Source: Acidobacteriaceae bacterium (GTDB taxonomy: Bacteria > Acidobacteriota > Terriglobia > Terriglobales > Acidobacteriaceae). From it: a stretch of DNA of 64,000 nt. Below are positions 18,434 to 26,281 of the stretch, piece by piece; position 1 is the first letter of the stretch, and each line of letters opens with the position of its first letter. The stretch spans positions 213,082 through 277,081 of the forward strand of contig JAPWKE010000001.1 in assembly GCA_028283655.1 (NCBI GenBank), read 5' to 3'. Made by a program: the position numbers and the translations under genes. The notes under the pieces were generated by a model. The model had not been told where the DNA came from, ran no database searches, and was given only the letters and a program-made list of their open reading frames with translations.

Positions 18434-18721
18434 ATGATCTCCTTCGCTGTTCGTATGACCTTCCGCTCGGAAGACCACCAGGATATTCAGCACGATCTCG
18501 TCGAGCTGACGCGGCTTTCGCGTCAGGAGCCGGGCTGCGTCAGCTACATTCCGCACTGGGTCGAAGGGCATCCGGACACGGTTCTTATCTATGAGCAGTA
18601 TCGGGATGAGGGGGCGGTGGAGCACCATCGCGGCACCGAGCACTTCAAACAGCATGCGATTGGCGGGCTTTACCAGAAGATGCTCGAGCGGCATGTCGAG
18701 AATCTGCACGCGATTGCGTAG
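18434..18721 (+). CDS. Antibiotic-biosynthesis-monooxygenase (ABM) domain protein
   Basis: This is a small cytoplasmic ferredoxin-like dimer of 95 residues. The ABM pattern is clear: an N-terminal strand ISFAVRMTF, a helix LVELTRLSRQEPGCVSY, and the second half EQYRDEGAVEHHRGTEHFKQH. Relatives include quinol monooxygenase YgiN and LsrG. The catalytic chemistry of this member is not predictable from sequence. It stands alone after the purA terminator. Confidence 0.85.
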   Translation: MISFAVRMTFRSEDHQDIQHDLVELTRLSRQEPGCVSYIPHWVEGHPDTVLIYEQYRDEGAVEHHRGTEHFKQHAIGGLYQKMLERHVENLHAIA

Positions 18722-18789
18722 TCTTTCCCCAGGGCTACTGCGTCTTTTGACGTATGCCACGCTTCCGGTCTAACATCCGCGATAAGTCA

Positions 18790-19299
18790 ATGCGCTTGCT
18801 CAGCACATCCCGTCGACTCATCGTTTTCGCGCTGGTCGCGTTCGTTTTTGCGAGCGCGGCTTTTGCCTTTGCACCCAAGGTCAAGAAGGCGGCCAAGCGT
18901 GATCTGCGCGCCGAAGTGCTCGCCATTGACGACCAGTGGCGGAAGGCGACCTCAAGCAACGACACCGTGGTGATGGACAAGCTGATGTCGGACGACTATC
19001 TGGGGATCAGCGGCAACGGGCAGGTAATGACCAAGTTGCAGCAGATTGACCGGATGCGCGACCGCACCATGATGGTCACGAGCCTTTCCACGGACGATGT
19101 GAAGGTGAAGCTAATCGGGCAGAGAGTGGCGATTGTGACCTCCTCTGCCGATCTGGACGGCAGCATCGACGGGCACAAGGTTCATGGCCGCTTCCAGTCC
19201 ACGCGCGTCTACCAGCGTCGCCCGACGGGGTGGAAGATTACAAACTTTGAAGCGACGCCGATGCGCCCGTACCCGCACGGCTCCCCTCACGACGAGTAG
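18790..19299 (+). CDS. Exported SnoaL/NTF2-like (DUF4440-type) protein
   Basis: From ATG 18790 the 169-residue protein has an N-terminal hydrophobic signal segment (about residues 8-26, ending near AFAFA). The alternative ATG 12 codons upstream blurs this. The mature part fits a cone-shaped NTF2-like fold: DDQWRKATSSNDTVVMDKLMSDDYLGIS is the family's first helix and loop, then paired strands to GWKITNFEATPM. Catalytic residues are not assignable. It lies 12 bp before the nucleoside hydrolase gene and is probably co-transcribed with it. Confidence 0.78.
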   Translation: MRLLSTSRRLIVFALVAFVFASAAFAFAPKVKKAAKRDLRAEVLAIDDQWRKATSSNDTVVMDKLMSDDYLGISGNGQVMTKLQQIDRMRDRTMMVTSLSTDDVKVKLIGQRVAIVTSSADLDGSIDGHKVHGRFQSTRVYQRRPTGWKITNFEATPMRPYPHGSPHDE

Positions 19300-19311
19300 C
19301 CGTTTCGCATT

Positions 19312-20310
19312 ATGCTGAAGGGCATGGCTCTGAAGCGTTTCCTGGCTGTTGCCGCCTTCGTGTTTGTTGCCGCAGCTCCGTTGCGATCTCTTGCACAGTC
19401 CCCAGCGAAGCCGCAGCTCGTGGTCTTCGATACCGATATCGGCGATGACATCGATGATGCCTTTGCGCTAGGTCTGTTGCTGAACAGCCCTTCGGTTCAT
19501 TTGCTGGGTGTGACAGCTGATTGGGGTGATACGGCGTTGCGGGCCCGTTTGCTCGATCGCTTCCTGGCCGAGACGGGGCATACGGAGATTCCGGTGTTTG
19601 CCGGGCCGGAGAAGACGCACCCGCAGATGGCGAGCTTTACGCAGAAGCGTTGGGCCGAACGTTCTCCGGCAAAGACGCATGGCGATGCGGTGGCTTTTCT
19701 GCTTGAGATGGCGACGCAGCATCCCGGCGAGGTGACGGTTGTGGCTGTCGGTCCGATGACAAACCTGGGTGCAGCGTTTGAGCGCGACCCGGCCGCCTTT
19801 CGCAAGCTTCGTCGCATAGTGATGATGGGTGGTTCGGTGCGCCGGGGATACGGCGAGCCGCCGTTCCTGCTGCCGCGCAACCAACCTTCGGCTGAGTACA
19901 ACATCAAGATGGATATTGCCGGGGCGAAGAAGGTTTTTGACAGCGGTGTTCCTCTGTTTGTGCTGCCGCTGGATGGCACGCAGATTCCGGTGGACGAGAC
20001 GAAGCGGTCGTTGATCTTTAGTGCCAGCACACCGCTGACGGACGTTCTTGCACTGCTGACCGCGCAGTGGATGGCGAACCAGCACTGGCCGGTTCCGACG
20101 GCGTTCGATGCGGTGGCGGCCCTGTATGCGATTGATCCGGCAACCTGCCCGATGACGCTGATACATCTTGAGGTGGACGCCGAGGGGTATACGCGCGAGC
20201 GGCCTGGAACTCCCAATGCGGAGGTCTGCCTGCACAACGACTCAGACCGCTTCTTTCAGCGCGCGATCCCGATCTGGCTTCGGGGTTCAGAGAATGCACC
20301 TGAACGGTAG
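19312..20310 (+). CDS. Inosine/uridine-preferring nucleoside hydrolase, exported
   Basis: The enzyme cleaves N-glycosidic bonds of ribonucleosides. The 332-residue protein has a signal peptide (cleavage near SLAQ, residue 29) and the family's calcium-binding Asp cluster DTDIGDDIDDAFAL (residues 40-53). Further blocks are VTVVAVGPMTNLGAAFERDP, the RRIVMMGGSV strand and the EYNIKMDIAGAKKVF segment. Export suggests periplasmic salvage of nucleosides. An internal ATG four codons in (19324) is an alternative start. A symmetric terminator follows. Confidence 0.9.
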   Translation: MLKGMALKRFLAVAAFVFVAAAPLRSLAQSPAKPQLVVFDTDIGDDIDDAFALGLLLNSPSVHLLGVTADWGDTALRARLLDRFLAETGHTEIPVFAGPEKTHPQMASFTQKRWAERSPAKTHGDAVAFLLEMATQHPGEVTVVAVGPMTNLGAAFERDPAAFRKLRRIVMMGGSVRRGYGEPPFLLPRNQPSAEYNIKMDIAGAKKVFDSGVPLFVLPLDGTQIPVDETKRSLIFSASTPLTDVLALLTAQWMANQHWPVPTAFDAVAALYAIDPATCPMTLIHLEVDAEGYTRERPGTPNAEVCLHNDSDRFFQRAIPIWLRGSENAPER

Positions 20311-20334
20311 GCGCACAGAGGGCACAGAGCGCAA

Positions 20335-20358
20335 AAACTCGATCCGAGGATCGAGTTT
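20335..20358. terminator. Bidirectional terminator
   Basis: A perfect 11-bp stem AAACTCGATCC / GGATCGAGTTT with a GA loop lies between the convergent nucleoside hydrolase gene and a small minus-strand gene. The stem ends in AAA/TTT, giving weak T-tails on both strands. Confidence 0.7.
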
Positions 20359-20392
20359 GCTCTTTGCAGGAAGTGCTGTGACGTTATGCCAG

Positions 20393-20746
20393 CTACGCCA
20401 CTTGCCGGGTGATCTCTTCGAGGACAGCTCGCGCTGTCGTTTCTGCTGCCGTCGTGGAGGCTACGGTTGCCTTCGCGGGAGCAGCCTTTACCGGAGCAGA
20501 GAGGCCAAGAATATTGAGCCCCAGAGCGCGGCGGAATAAGGAGCGCGTCGAACCAGTCAGGCGAGCATCTTCCGGTTCGGATCCCAAACCTGCGAGATGA
20601 GCCTGAATCGCGAGCGGCGCGTAGTCGGCAGCACCGTCCTGCGGCTGCCGCATCTGTAGTTCAGTCACGAAGGCCATCCCGCCATGGCTGTTCCGGCGGG
20701 AGGAGCTACGGTTACCATCAATCGGCAAAATGCTTGGAGTTGGCAT
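20393..20746 (-). CDS. Hypothetical protein (117 aa)
   Basis: The family is not recognised. ATG 20746 is supported by a GAGGAA ribosome binding site about 8 nt upstream; the longer reading from 20779 is not needed. The sequence is low in hydrophobic segments, with polar and Ser/Arg-rich N-terminal residues and an Ala/Thr-rich C-terminal helix. No signal peptide is visible. It may be a real small protein or a poorly conserved ORF. Confidence 0.5.
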   Translation of the reverse strand: MPTPSILPIDGNRSSSRRNSHGGMAFVTELQMRQPQDGAADYAPLAIQAHLAGLGSEPEDARLTGSTRSLFRRALGLNILGLSAPVKAAPAKATVASTTAAETTARAVLEEITRQVA

Positions 20747-20887
20747 GGCAAAGTTCCTCGAGTCGCGGAAAGCGATCATTAGTAACTATGACGCCGGTAC
20801 TTTGGTGGGAGTTGTCTTTCAGGTACTTGTTCACAAAAATTTAGCAGAACGAAAATAAGCAGTAACGACAAGGGTTTGCGCGATTTG

Positions 20888-20921
20888 GCTTGGTAACCAA
20901 GCAGGCAAACCTTTGCCTGCT
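20888..20921. repeat. Overlapping palindrome and hairpin
   Basis: GCTTGGT-A-ACCAAGC (20888-20902) is a perfect palindrome. Sharing its last three bases is a second perfect stem AGCAGGCAAA / TTTGCCTGCT (20900-20909 with 20912-20921). A further GCTTGGTA copy follows at about 20924. They lie downstream of the HIT gene, so termination or two alternative RNA folds are possible. Confidence 0.55.
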
Positions 20922-20971
20922 CCGCTTGGTACGGCGCACTGGTTTTGGGGTAACTTCTGCTGCCCGAACGA

Positions 20972-21568
20972 CTAAGCGGCAGAAGTGGGCGCTTCTGTGG
21001 GATCTTCGGCGAGTGCTTTGCGGAGGCGGTGCCAGCTGTCGTCGAGCATCTCGGGAAGAACGCGTGTCTCGCCAACGACTGTCATGAAGTTCGTGTCTCC
21101 GCTCCAGCGCGGGACGGCGTGCAGGTGGACGTGGTGGGCGACTCCGGCACCGGCAGCTTCGCCCAGGTTCAGCCCCATATTGATGCCGTCGGGCTTGTAG
21201 ACCACGCGGAGGACGCGTTCGGCCCGGCGAGCCAGCCGCATCATCTCGTCGGTGGTGGCCGCAGGCAGCGCTGCGAGCGAGGCTTCGTGCTGATAGGGAA
21301 CCACCATCAGATGGCCGCCGTTGTAGGGAAAGGCGTTCAGGACGAGGTAGCAAAACTCGCCGCGATCGAGGATCCAGGTCGACTTTTCGGCGGCTTCGCG
21401 AGCCATGCCATGTTCGACGGCCCACTCGACCGAGGCCAGCATGTTGCAGAAGACGCAGTGATGGTCGCCGGGCCAGGCTTCCAGGGCCTCCGGCACGCCT
21501 CGTTTGGTGCTACGTTTTTCTCCACCTGTTACGTACGCGTAGCGCCACGGCGTCCAAAGCCTATCCAT
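20972..21568 (-). CDS. HIT family hydrolase
   Basis: HIT proteins hydrolyse or transfer nucleotides, for example AMP-lysine, Ap4A or ADP derivatives. The start is ATG 21568, with GGAGG 5 nt upstream. The long in-frame extension to 21970 runs back over the intergenic region and is not HIT-like. The 198-residue protein has a zinc-type CVFC (C38, C41), the LNAFPYNGGHLMVVPYQH strand pair and the catalytic HVHLHAVPRW. It is divergent from rpsA with a 408-bp gap. Confidence 0.9.
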   Translation of the reverse strand: MDRLWTPWRYAYVTGGEKRSTKRGVPEALEAWPGDHHCVFCNMLASVEWAVEHGMAREAAEKSTWILDRGEFCYLVLNAFPYNGGHLMVVPYQHEASLAALPAATTDEMMRLARRAERVLRVVYKPDGINMGLNLGEAAGAGVAHHVHLHAVPRWSGDTNFMTVVGETRVLPEMLDDSWHRLRKALAEDPTEAPTSAA

Positions 21569-21976
21569 CGAGCCTCCATCCAGCCGAGTATACCGGCGAG
21601 GGTGGAGAGGACGGCTTCTCAAGGGACGATTGGACAAGCGCTTTGTTCGTTCTGCGACTAAATGGCGTGTGGTGCATCTGAAGGGGAAGGCCGTGCTTTG
21701 TTGAAAGCCCGTTGCAGCGGCCAAAATCAAAGGTTTTCGATGACCCTGCAATTGACCGCTTGTTCTGGCGGCTGCTACACTTGATCTTGTAGCCCATGCG
21801 TGCGGGATCCAAGACGCACTGGGTTGAGCAACACCTTCACTCCCGCCTGACATCTCGACCTGTAGTTTCGGCCACCTTGGCCGCGTGTCCTCACGCCACC
21901 AACGTTCCGGCTCTGCAAGTCGCTGCTCGATGTACGGACGCCAGTGAACAAAGGATCCCGGAGAACACACATCAGC
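21569..21976. other. Intergenic region between HIT gene and rpsA
   Basis: This 408-bp non-coding stretch carries the HIT ribosome binding site at its left end and a good sigma-70-like promoter for rpsA in its right half. An rpsA leader of about 190 nt would follow. No protein on either strand looks real. Confidence 0.7.
21752..21781 (+). promoter_or_regulatory. Putative sigma-70 promoter for rpsA
   Basis: TTGACC (21752-21757) and TACACT (21776-21781) are separated by 18 bp, close to the consensus. The inferred start of transcription near 21788 gives an rpsA leader of about 190 nt. S1 is autoregulated through its leader in other bacteria, so a structured leader is plausible but not demonstrated here. 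Confidence 0.5.
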
Positions 21977-23875
21977 ATGCCTGACAACATCACTTCAACC
22001 GAGAGCACAGCCCTGAACACCACACTTGAACCCACCTCCAACGAAGCGGTAGCCGAAACCCCGGCAACCGAAACCACCGCCACCAACCTCATCGAAGAGC
22101 AGACCACTCCGGTTGCTGCTGCTGTCGCTATCAACGAAGAGCCCGAGTACGACGCGGACGATTTCGCGAAGGCACTTGAGAGCTTTGATCGCGAGCAGGC
22201 TGCCGAAAAGGACGCTGCCCAGTCGATGACTGCTGAAGAGTCCATCGTCGTCGGCACCGTTGTGAAGATCACCGACAAGCACGTCGTGGTCGACATCGGT
22301 CTGAAGAGCGAAGGTCTTATCCCGCTGGACCAGGTCGTCGATCACACCGGCGCGCCCAAGTTCAACGTGGGTGACAGCGTGGAAGTGGTTGTGGAGCGTG
22401 AAGAGGCCGAAGGCGGCTATCTCGTTTCGCACGAGAAGGCCCTGCGTCACAAGGTCTGGGACACTCTCGAAGAAGCCTGCAACTCGAAGACCCCGGTGAA
22501 GGGCATGGTCCTTTCGCGTGTCAAGGGTGGTCTGACCGTTGATATCGGCATCAAGGCATTCCTGCCTGGCTCGCAGGTCGAAGTGCGCCCCGTGCGCAAC
22601 CTCGACGGCTACATCGGCCAGGAACTGGAAATCCGCGTCATCAAGCTGAACAAGAAGCGCGGCAATGTCGTGGTTTCCCGCAAGGAAATCCTCGAGGAAG
22701 AGCAGAACGCCAAGAAGGACGTTACGCTTCAGAACCTCGAAGAAGGCGCAGTCTTCACCGGTGTTGTGAAGAACCTGACCGATTACGGCGCATTCGTTGA
22801 TATGGGCGGCCTCGATGGTCTGCTGCACATCACCGATATGAGCTGGGGCCGTCTCACCCACCCGCGTGACCTCGTCAACGTGGGCGATGAGATCCAGGTC
22901 AAGGTTCTCAAGTTCGACAAGGAAAAGTCGCGCGTTTCGCTCGGCTTCAAGCAGCTCACGCCTGATCCGTGGCTCGACGCCGTTGAGCGTTACCCGGTGG
23001 GCGCACAGGTTCGTGGCCGCGTACTCTCGGTCACCGACTACGGTGCGTTCGTCGAACTCGAGCAGGGTATCGAAGGCCTGGTCCACGTCAGCGAGATGAC
23101 CTGGTCCAAGCGCATGAAGCACCCGTCGAAGATGGTCAAGCCCGGCGATGAAGTCGACACGATCATCCTCTCGGTGAACCCGAACGACCGCCGCATTTCG
23201 CTTGGCATGAAGCAGCTCCAAGACAACCCCTGGGAAGAGCTTGAAGGCAAGTATCCGGTGGGCATGGAAGTGGAAGGTCGCGTTCGCAACCTGACCGACT
23301 TCGGTGCATTCATCGAAATCGAAGACGGCATCGACGGCCTGGTTCACGTTTCGAACCTGTCGTGGACCAAGCGCATCAAGCATCCTTCGGAAGTGCTGAA
23401 GAAGGGTGAGAAGGTCAAGGCTGTTGTTCTCGGCGTCGAGCCGGAAAACCGTCGCCTCTCGCTCGGCATCAAGCAGCTTCAGCCGGACGTCTGGGACACC
23501 TTCTTCGCTCAGCACCGCGTCGGTGACGTGGTCAAGGGCAAGGTTCTTCGCACCGCTCAGTTCGGCGCGTTCATTGAGCTGGCTGAAGGCGTTGAAGGCC
23601 TCTGCCACGTATCGGAAGCAGTGGATGAGAGCGGTCGTCAGCTCGAACTCAACGCTGGTGACGAGCACGAGTTCAAGATCGTCAAGATGAGCCAGGAAGA
23701 GAAGAAGGTTGGCCTGAGCATCAAGGCGGTTGGCGAAGAAGCTTCACGTGCGGAAGTCGAGTCCTACAAGGAATCGGCACGCGGCGGAAGCAGCAAGAGC
23801 CAGAACTCCTCGAGCAACTCCGGTTCCACCACACTGGGCGACCTGCTCAAGTGGAAGCAGAGCGAAAACGACTAA
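21977..23875 (+). CDS. rpsA: 30S ribosomal protein S1
   Basis: S1 binds mRNA and helps load it on the 30S subunit. From ATG 21977 the protein has 632 residues: an acidic Thr/Glu-rich N-terminal tail of about 75 residues, then six S1 (OB-fold) repeats. Repeated signatures such as DYGAFVDMGGLDGLLHITDMSW, DYGAFVELEQGIEGLVHVSEM and DFGAFIEIEDGIDGLVHVSNLSW mark domains 3-5. The C-terminus is Ser/Asn-rich. An upstream in-frame ATG at 21944 is a less likely start. A clear hairpin follows. Confidence 0.96.
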   Translation: MPDNITSTESTALNTTLEPTSNEAVAETPATETTATNLIEEQTTPVAAAVAINEEPEYDADDFAKALESFDREQAAEKDAAQSMTAEESIVVGTVVKITDKHVVVDIGLKSEGLIPLDQVVDHTGAPKFNVGDSVEVVVEREEAEGGYLVSHEKALRHKVWDTLEEACNSKTPVKGMVLSRVKGGLTVDIGIKAFLPGSQVEVRPVRNLDGYIGQELEIRVIKLNKKRGNVVVSRKEILEEEQNAKKDVTLQNLEEGAVFTGVVKNLTDYGAFVDMGGLDGLLHITDMSWGRLTHPRDLVNVGDEIQVKVLKFDKEKSRVSLGFKQLTPDPWLDAVERYPVGAQVRGRVLSVTDYGAFVELEQGIEGLVHVSEMTWSKRMKHPSKMVKPGDEVDTIILSVNPNDRRISLGMKQLQDNPWEELEGKYPVGMEVEGRVRNLTDFGAFIEIEDGIDGLVHVSNLSWTKRIKHPSEVLKKGEKVKAVVLGVEPENRRLSLGIKQLQPDVWDTFFAQHRVGDVVKGKVLRTAQFGAFIELAEGVEGLCHVSEAVDESGRQLELNAGDEHEFKIVKMSQEEKKVGLSIKAVGEEASRAEVESYKESARGGSSKSQNSSSNSGSTTLGDLLKWKQSEND

Positions 23876-23897
23876 CCCTCGCCTCACAAGGCAAACG

Positions 23898-23923
23898 AAA
23901 GGCCACCCGCAAGGGTGGCCTTT
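23898..23923. terminator. Terminator after rpsA
   Basis: AAAGGCCACCC / GGGTGGCCTTT, an 11-bp perfect stem with a GCAA tetraloop, lies between convergent genes. It would act for both rpsA and the minus-strand transporter gene. Confidence 0.8.
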
Positions 23924-23953
23924 CTGCTTTGCGGCAACGCGTAGAGGGAAACG

Positions 23954-24998
23954 CTATGCCAGCTCGTCTGAGCTTTCCATATGCTGCTTCCAGCTCTGCA
24001 CCAGCAGCATGGTCGCGGCGACGATCACCGGCCCGAGCACGAAGCCTGCGAAGCCAAACATCCCCAGCCCGCCGAAGACGGAGACGAAGATCACAGCAGT
24101 GTGGAGGTCTGTCCTGCGACCCACCAGCGCGGGGTAGAGGACGTTGTCGAGGTTGCTGACGATGACTCCGCCCCAGACCGCCATGATGATCGCCTTGGTC
24201 CATCCTGCGGCCAGCGCGAGGTAGATCGTTACGGGAACCCAGATCAGAAAGGCGCCAAACGCAGGGATCAGGCAGAGGATGGCGGTGATGGCCGCCCAAA
24301 GCAGGGCTCCCGGAACGCCGAGCAGCAGGTAGGCCAGCCCGGAGAGCAGGCCCTGAATTCCGGCGATGAGGAAGCGGCCAAGGAAGATGGCGTGGGTCAC
24401 CTCGCCGAGCCGCTTCAGGAACGGGCGGGCCTCTTTGTCCGGCATCGGCAGCAACGACAGCAGGGTTGCGTGTGCGGTCTCCGCATCGCGCAGCAAAAAG
24501 AAGAGCAGGAAGAGCATCAGGCCGATGTGGAAGACGCCAACCGCAACGTTGCGGAAGCCGGTCGCCATCCATCCGGCGGCCATGCCTGCGACGCGCTTGC
24601 CCTCCTGGTCGGGTGCGAGCTGGTCGAGCCCTTGCTCGAGCAGCGGGCCGATCTTGTGGTGCTGATCGGCAAAGCGCTGCATGTCATCTGCGGCGTCACC
24701 GCTGGCCACATAGTGCGTGGCCTGCATGGCTTCAACCACAAGCGTGCGCACCACCAGGATGCTCGGCAGAACGACAGCGACGGTGACGGCCCCCAGCAGC
24801 AGCCACGCACAGGCCATCGCTCCCATGCGCTTGCGCAGCCACAGCCGAGGCTCGTGCAGCACGACCGCCAGCGCAACGGCGCCGGTCAACGGGAACAGCA
24901 ATGTGTGCATGAAGATCAGGCATCAGCACGACTCCGACTGCGGACACCAGGAACAACGTGCGGCTTCGCCACATCGACCAGCGTTCGTTCTCGCTCAC
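23954..24998 (-). pseudogene. AI-2E/YdiK-family transporter, frame broken near 24920
   Basis: This is a polytopic membrane protein of the AI-2E exporter/YdiK/TqsA superfamily. The intact reading frame from 24910 starts at an internal Met and lacks the first membrane helix. That helix is encoded just upstream in another frame, starting GTG 24998 (GAGG 8 nt upstream) and reading RTLFLVSAVGVVLM. Removing one base of the GG pair at 24919-24920 joins it to LIFMHTLLFPLTGAVAL, giving about 348 residues, the normal family length. Later blocks (FLLFFLLRDAE, LGRFLIAGIQGLLSGLAYLLLG, LDNVLYPALVG) are intact. A sequencing error, a genuine mutation or a shorter active protein are all possible. Confidence 0.7.
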
Positions 24999-25121
24999 TT
25001 CGTTTGCCTCGTTCTCGTTCCGTGCCCGATTTTTCTTGCTCTACTTACAGATGCAGGATGTGGCGTTGTCACTGCCTCGCGTGTTGTTCCAATGCCAGAC
25101 AACGTACCATGAGGGACAGCC

Positions 25122-26255
25122 ATGCAGACGTCCCAAGAGTACGCACTCCAGCACCCTGATTCCGTGCCGCTTGTTATCGCGCAGCTTGATTCGCTAGGAG
25201 GAGCCGAGCGCAGCCTGCTTGCCATGGCTCGCTGGCTGCATTCGCAGGGACGCGCGGCGCACCTGGTCGTCTATGAAGATCAATGCAACTTTGCGCAGTA
25301 TGCTGACTTTCCGCTGCCGATTCATGAGCTAAAGCCTGCTGGTGGCGTGCGCGCCAAGATCGCGGCGCTCAAACAGTACTTTGCGACGCATCATTACACC
25401 TCTCGGCCGCTGCTCTCCGGCTACCAACCTGCTCTGCACGCCACGCTGGCACGCATCGGCTCGTTCCACTGCCTGATGCATGACACACCAGTGCTTTTTG
25501 AGGTGGAGGAGCTTCGCGATCAGTCGTTCAAGCAGCGTCTGCGGACGTGGGTCTCGAACAAGATCATCGGCATTGGGCTTCGCCGCGGCCAGACGATCGT
25601 CACCAGCGAGTTTTTGCAACAGGACTGCCGCAAGGAGTTCGGTGTCCGCGCACAGATCGCCCGCATGGGCGGCTTCGTGAGCCTGTCCGGGTTTGTCCGT
25701 CGTCCCTTCGATGGCGAGTTGCGCCTGTTGTCCGTCTGCCGCATCGAGGCGAACAAGCGCGTCGACTGGATGCTGAACGCGCTTGCCTCGTTGGAGCGGC
25801 AGCAGCCTCCGCTTTCTTCGCAGATCCCCTGGCGGTTTGACCTTGCCGGTAAGGGCTCTTTGCTGGAGGCGATGCGTGCACGCGCTGCGGAACTCGGCCT
25901 CAGCGAGCGCGTCCACTTCCATGGCTTCGTCCCGGACGATGCACTCGATGGGCTTTACGACAGCGCCCATCTCTTCCTGATGCCTGCGGTGCAGGGTTAC
26001 GGCATTCCGGCTGTCGAAGCGCTGGCGCGTGGTATCCCTGTGCTGCTGCACCGCGACTCCGGCGTCTCCGACATTCTGCTCGATACGCCATGGGCTTCGG
26101 TGCTCACGGGCGGCGAAGAGGAGCTTGCTCCGAAGCTGGAGGCGATGATGCGTTTTCTTGCCACCAATGGCCAGATGTCTGCGCCGCCGCCGCCTGCTTT
26201 GCCGACGGAAGACGAGTGGGCGCACCGCGTCGCCTCACTTTGCGGCTACGTCTAG
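25122..26255 (+). CDS. Family GT4-like glycosyltransferase
   Basis: This is a retaining, GT-B-fold sugar transferase of 377 residues. The N-terminal domain has the GGAERSLLAMARWL motif and the acceptor-side region FHCLMHDTP. The C-terminal domain has LLSVCRIEANKRVDWML and LAGKGSLLEAMRARAAELGL. It also has VHFHGFVPDDAL and GYGIPAVEALARGIPVL. The first Glu of the usual E-x7-E pair is Gln here (QGYGIPAVE). Donor and acceptor are unknown, with cell-surface polysaccharide the usual target. It is divergent from the transporter gene and ends about 26 bp before the serine hydrolase. Confidence 0.85.
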   Translation: MQTSQEYALQHPDSVPLVIAQLDSLGGAERSLLAMARWLHSQGRAAHLVVYEDQCNFAQYADFPLPIHELKPAGGVRAKIAALKQYFATHHYTSRPLLSGYQPALHATLARIGSFHCLMHDTPVLFEVEELRDQSFKQRLRTWVSNKIIGIGLRRGQTIVTSEFLQQDCRKEFGVRAQIARMGGFVSLSGFVRRPFDGELRLLSVCRIEANKRVDWMLNALASLERQQPPLSSQIPWRFDLAGKGSLLEAMRARAAELGLSERVHFHGFVPDDALDGLYDSAHLFLMPAVQGYGIPAVEALARGIPVLLHRDSGVSDILLDTPWASVLTGGEEELAPKLEAMMRFLATNGQMSAPPPPALPTEDEWAHRVASLCGYV

Positions 26256-26281
26256 ACGGCTGGCAGCGGTATGCTGTCGAC

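Noticed and set aside
21569-21970. N-terminal extension of the HIT protein
   Set aside because: It runs across the divergent promoter region and the inner ATG has a good ribosome binding site.
21995-23668. Long minus-strand open frame (557 codons) opposite rpsA
   Set aside because: It is the antisense shadow of a highly biased ribosomal protein gene; there is no ribosome binding site and no recognisable protein.
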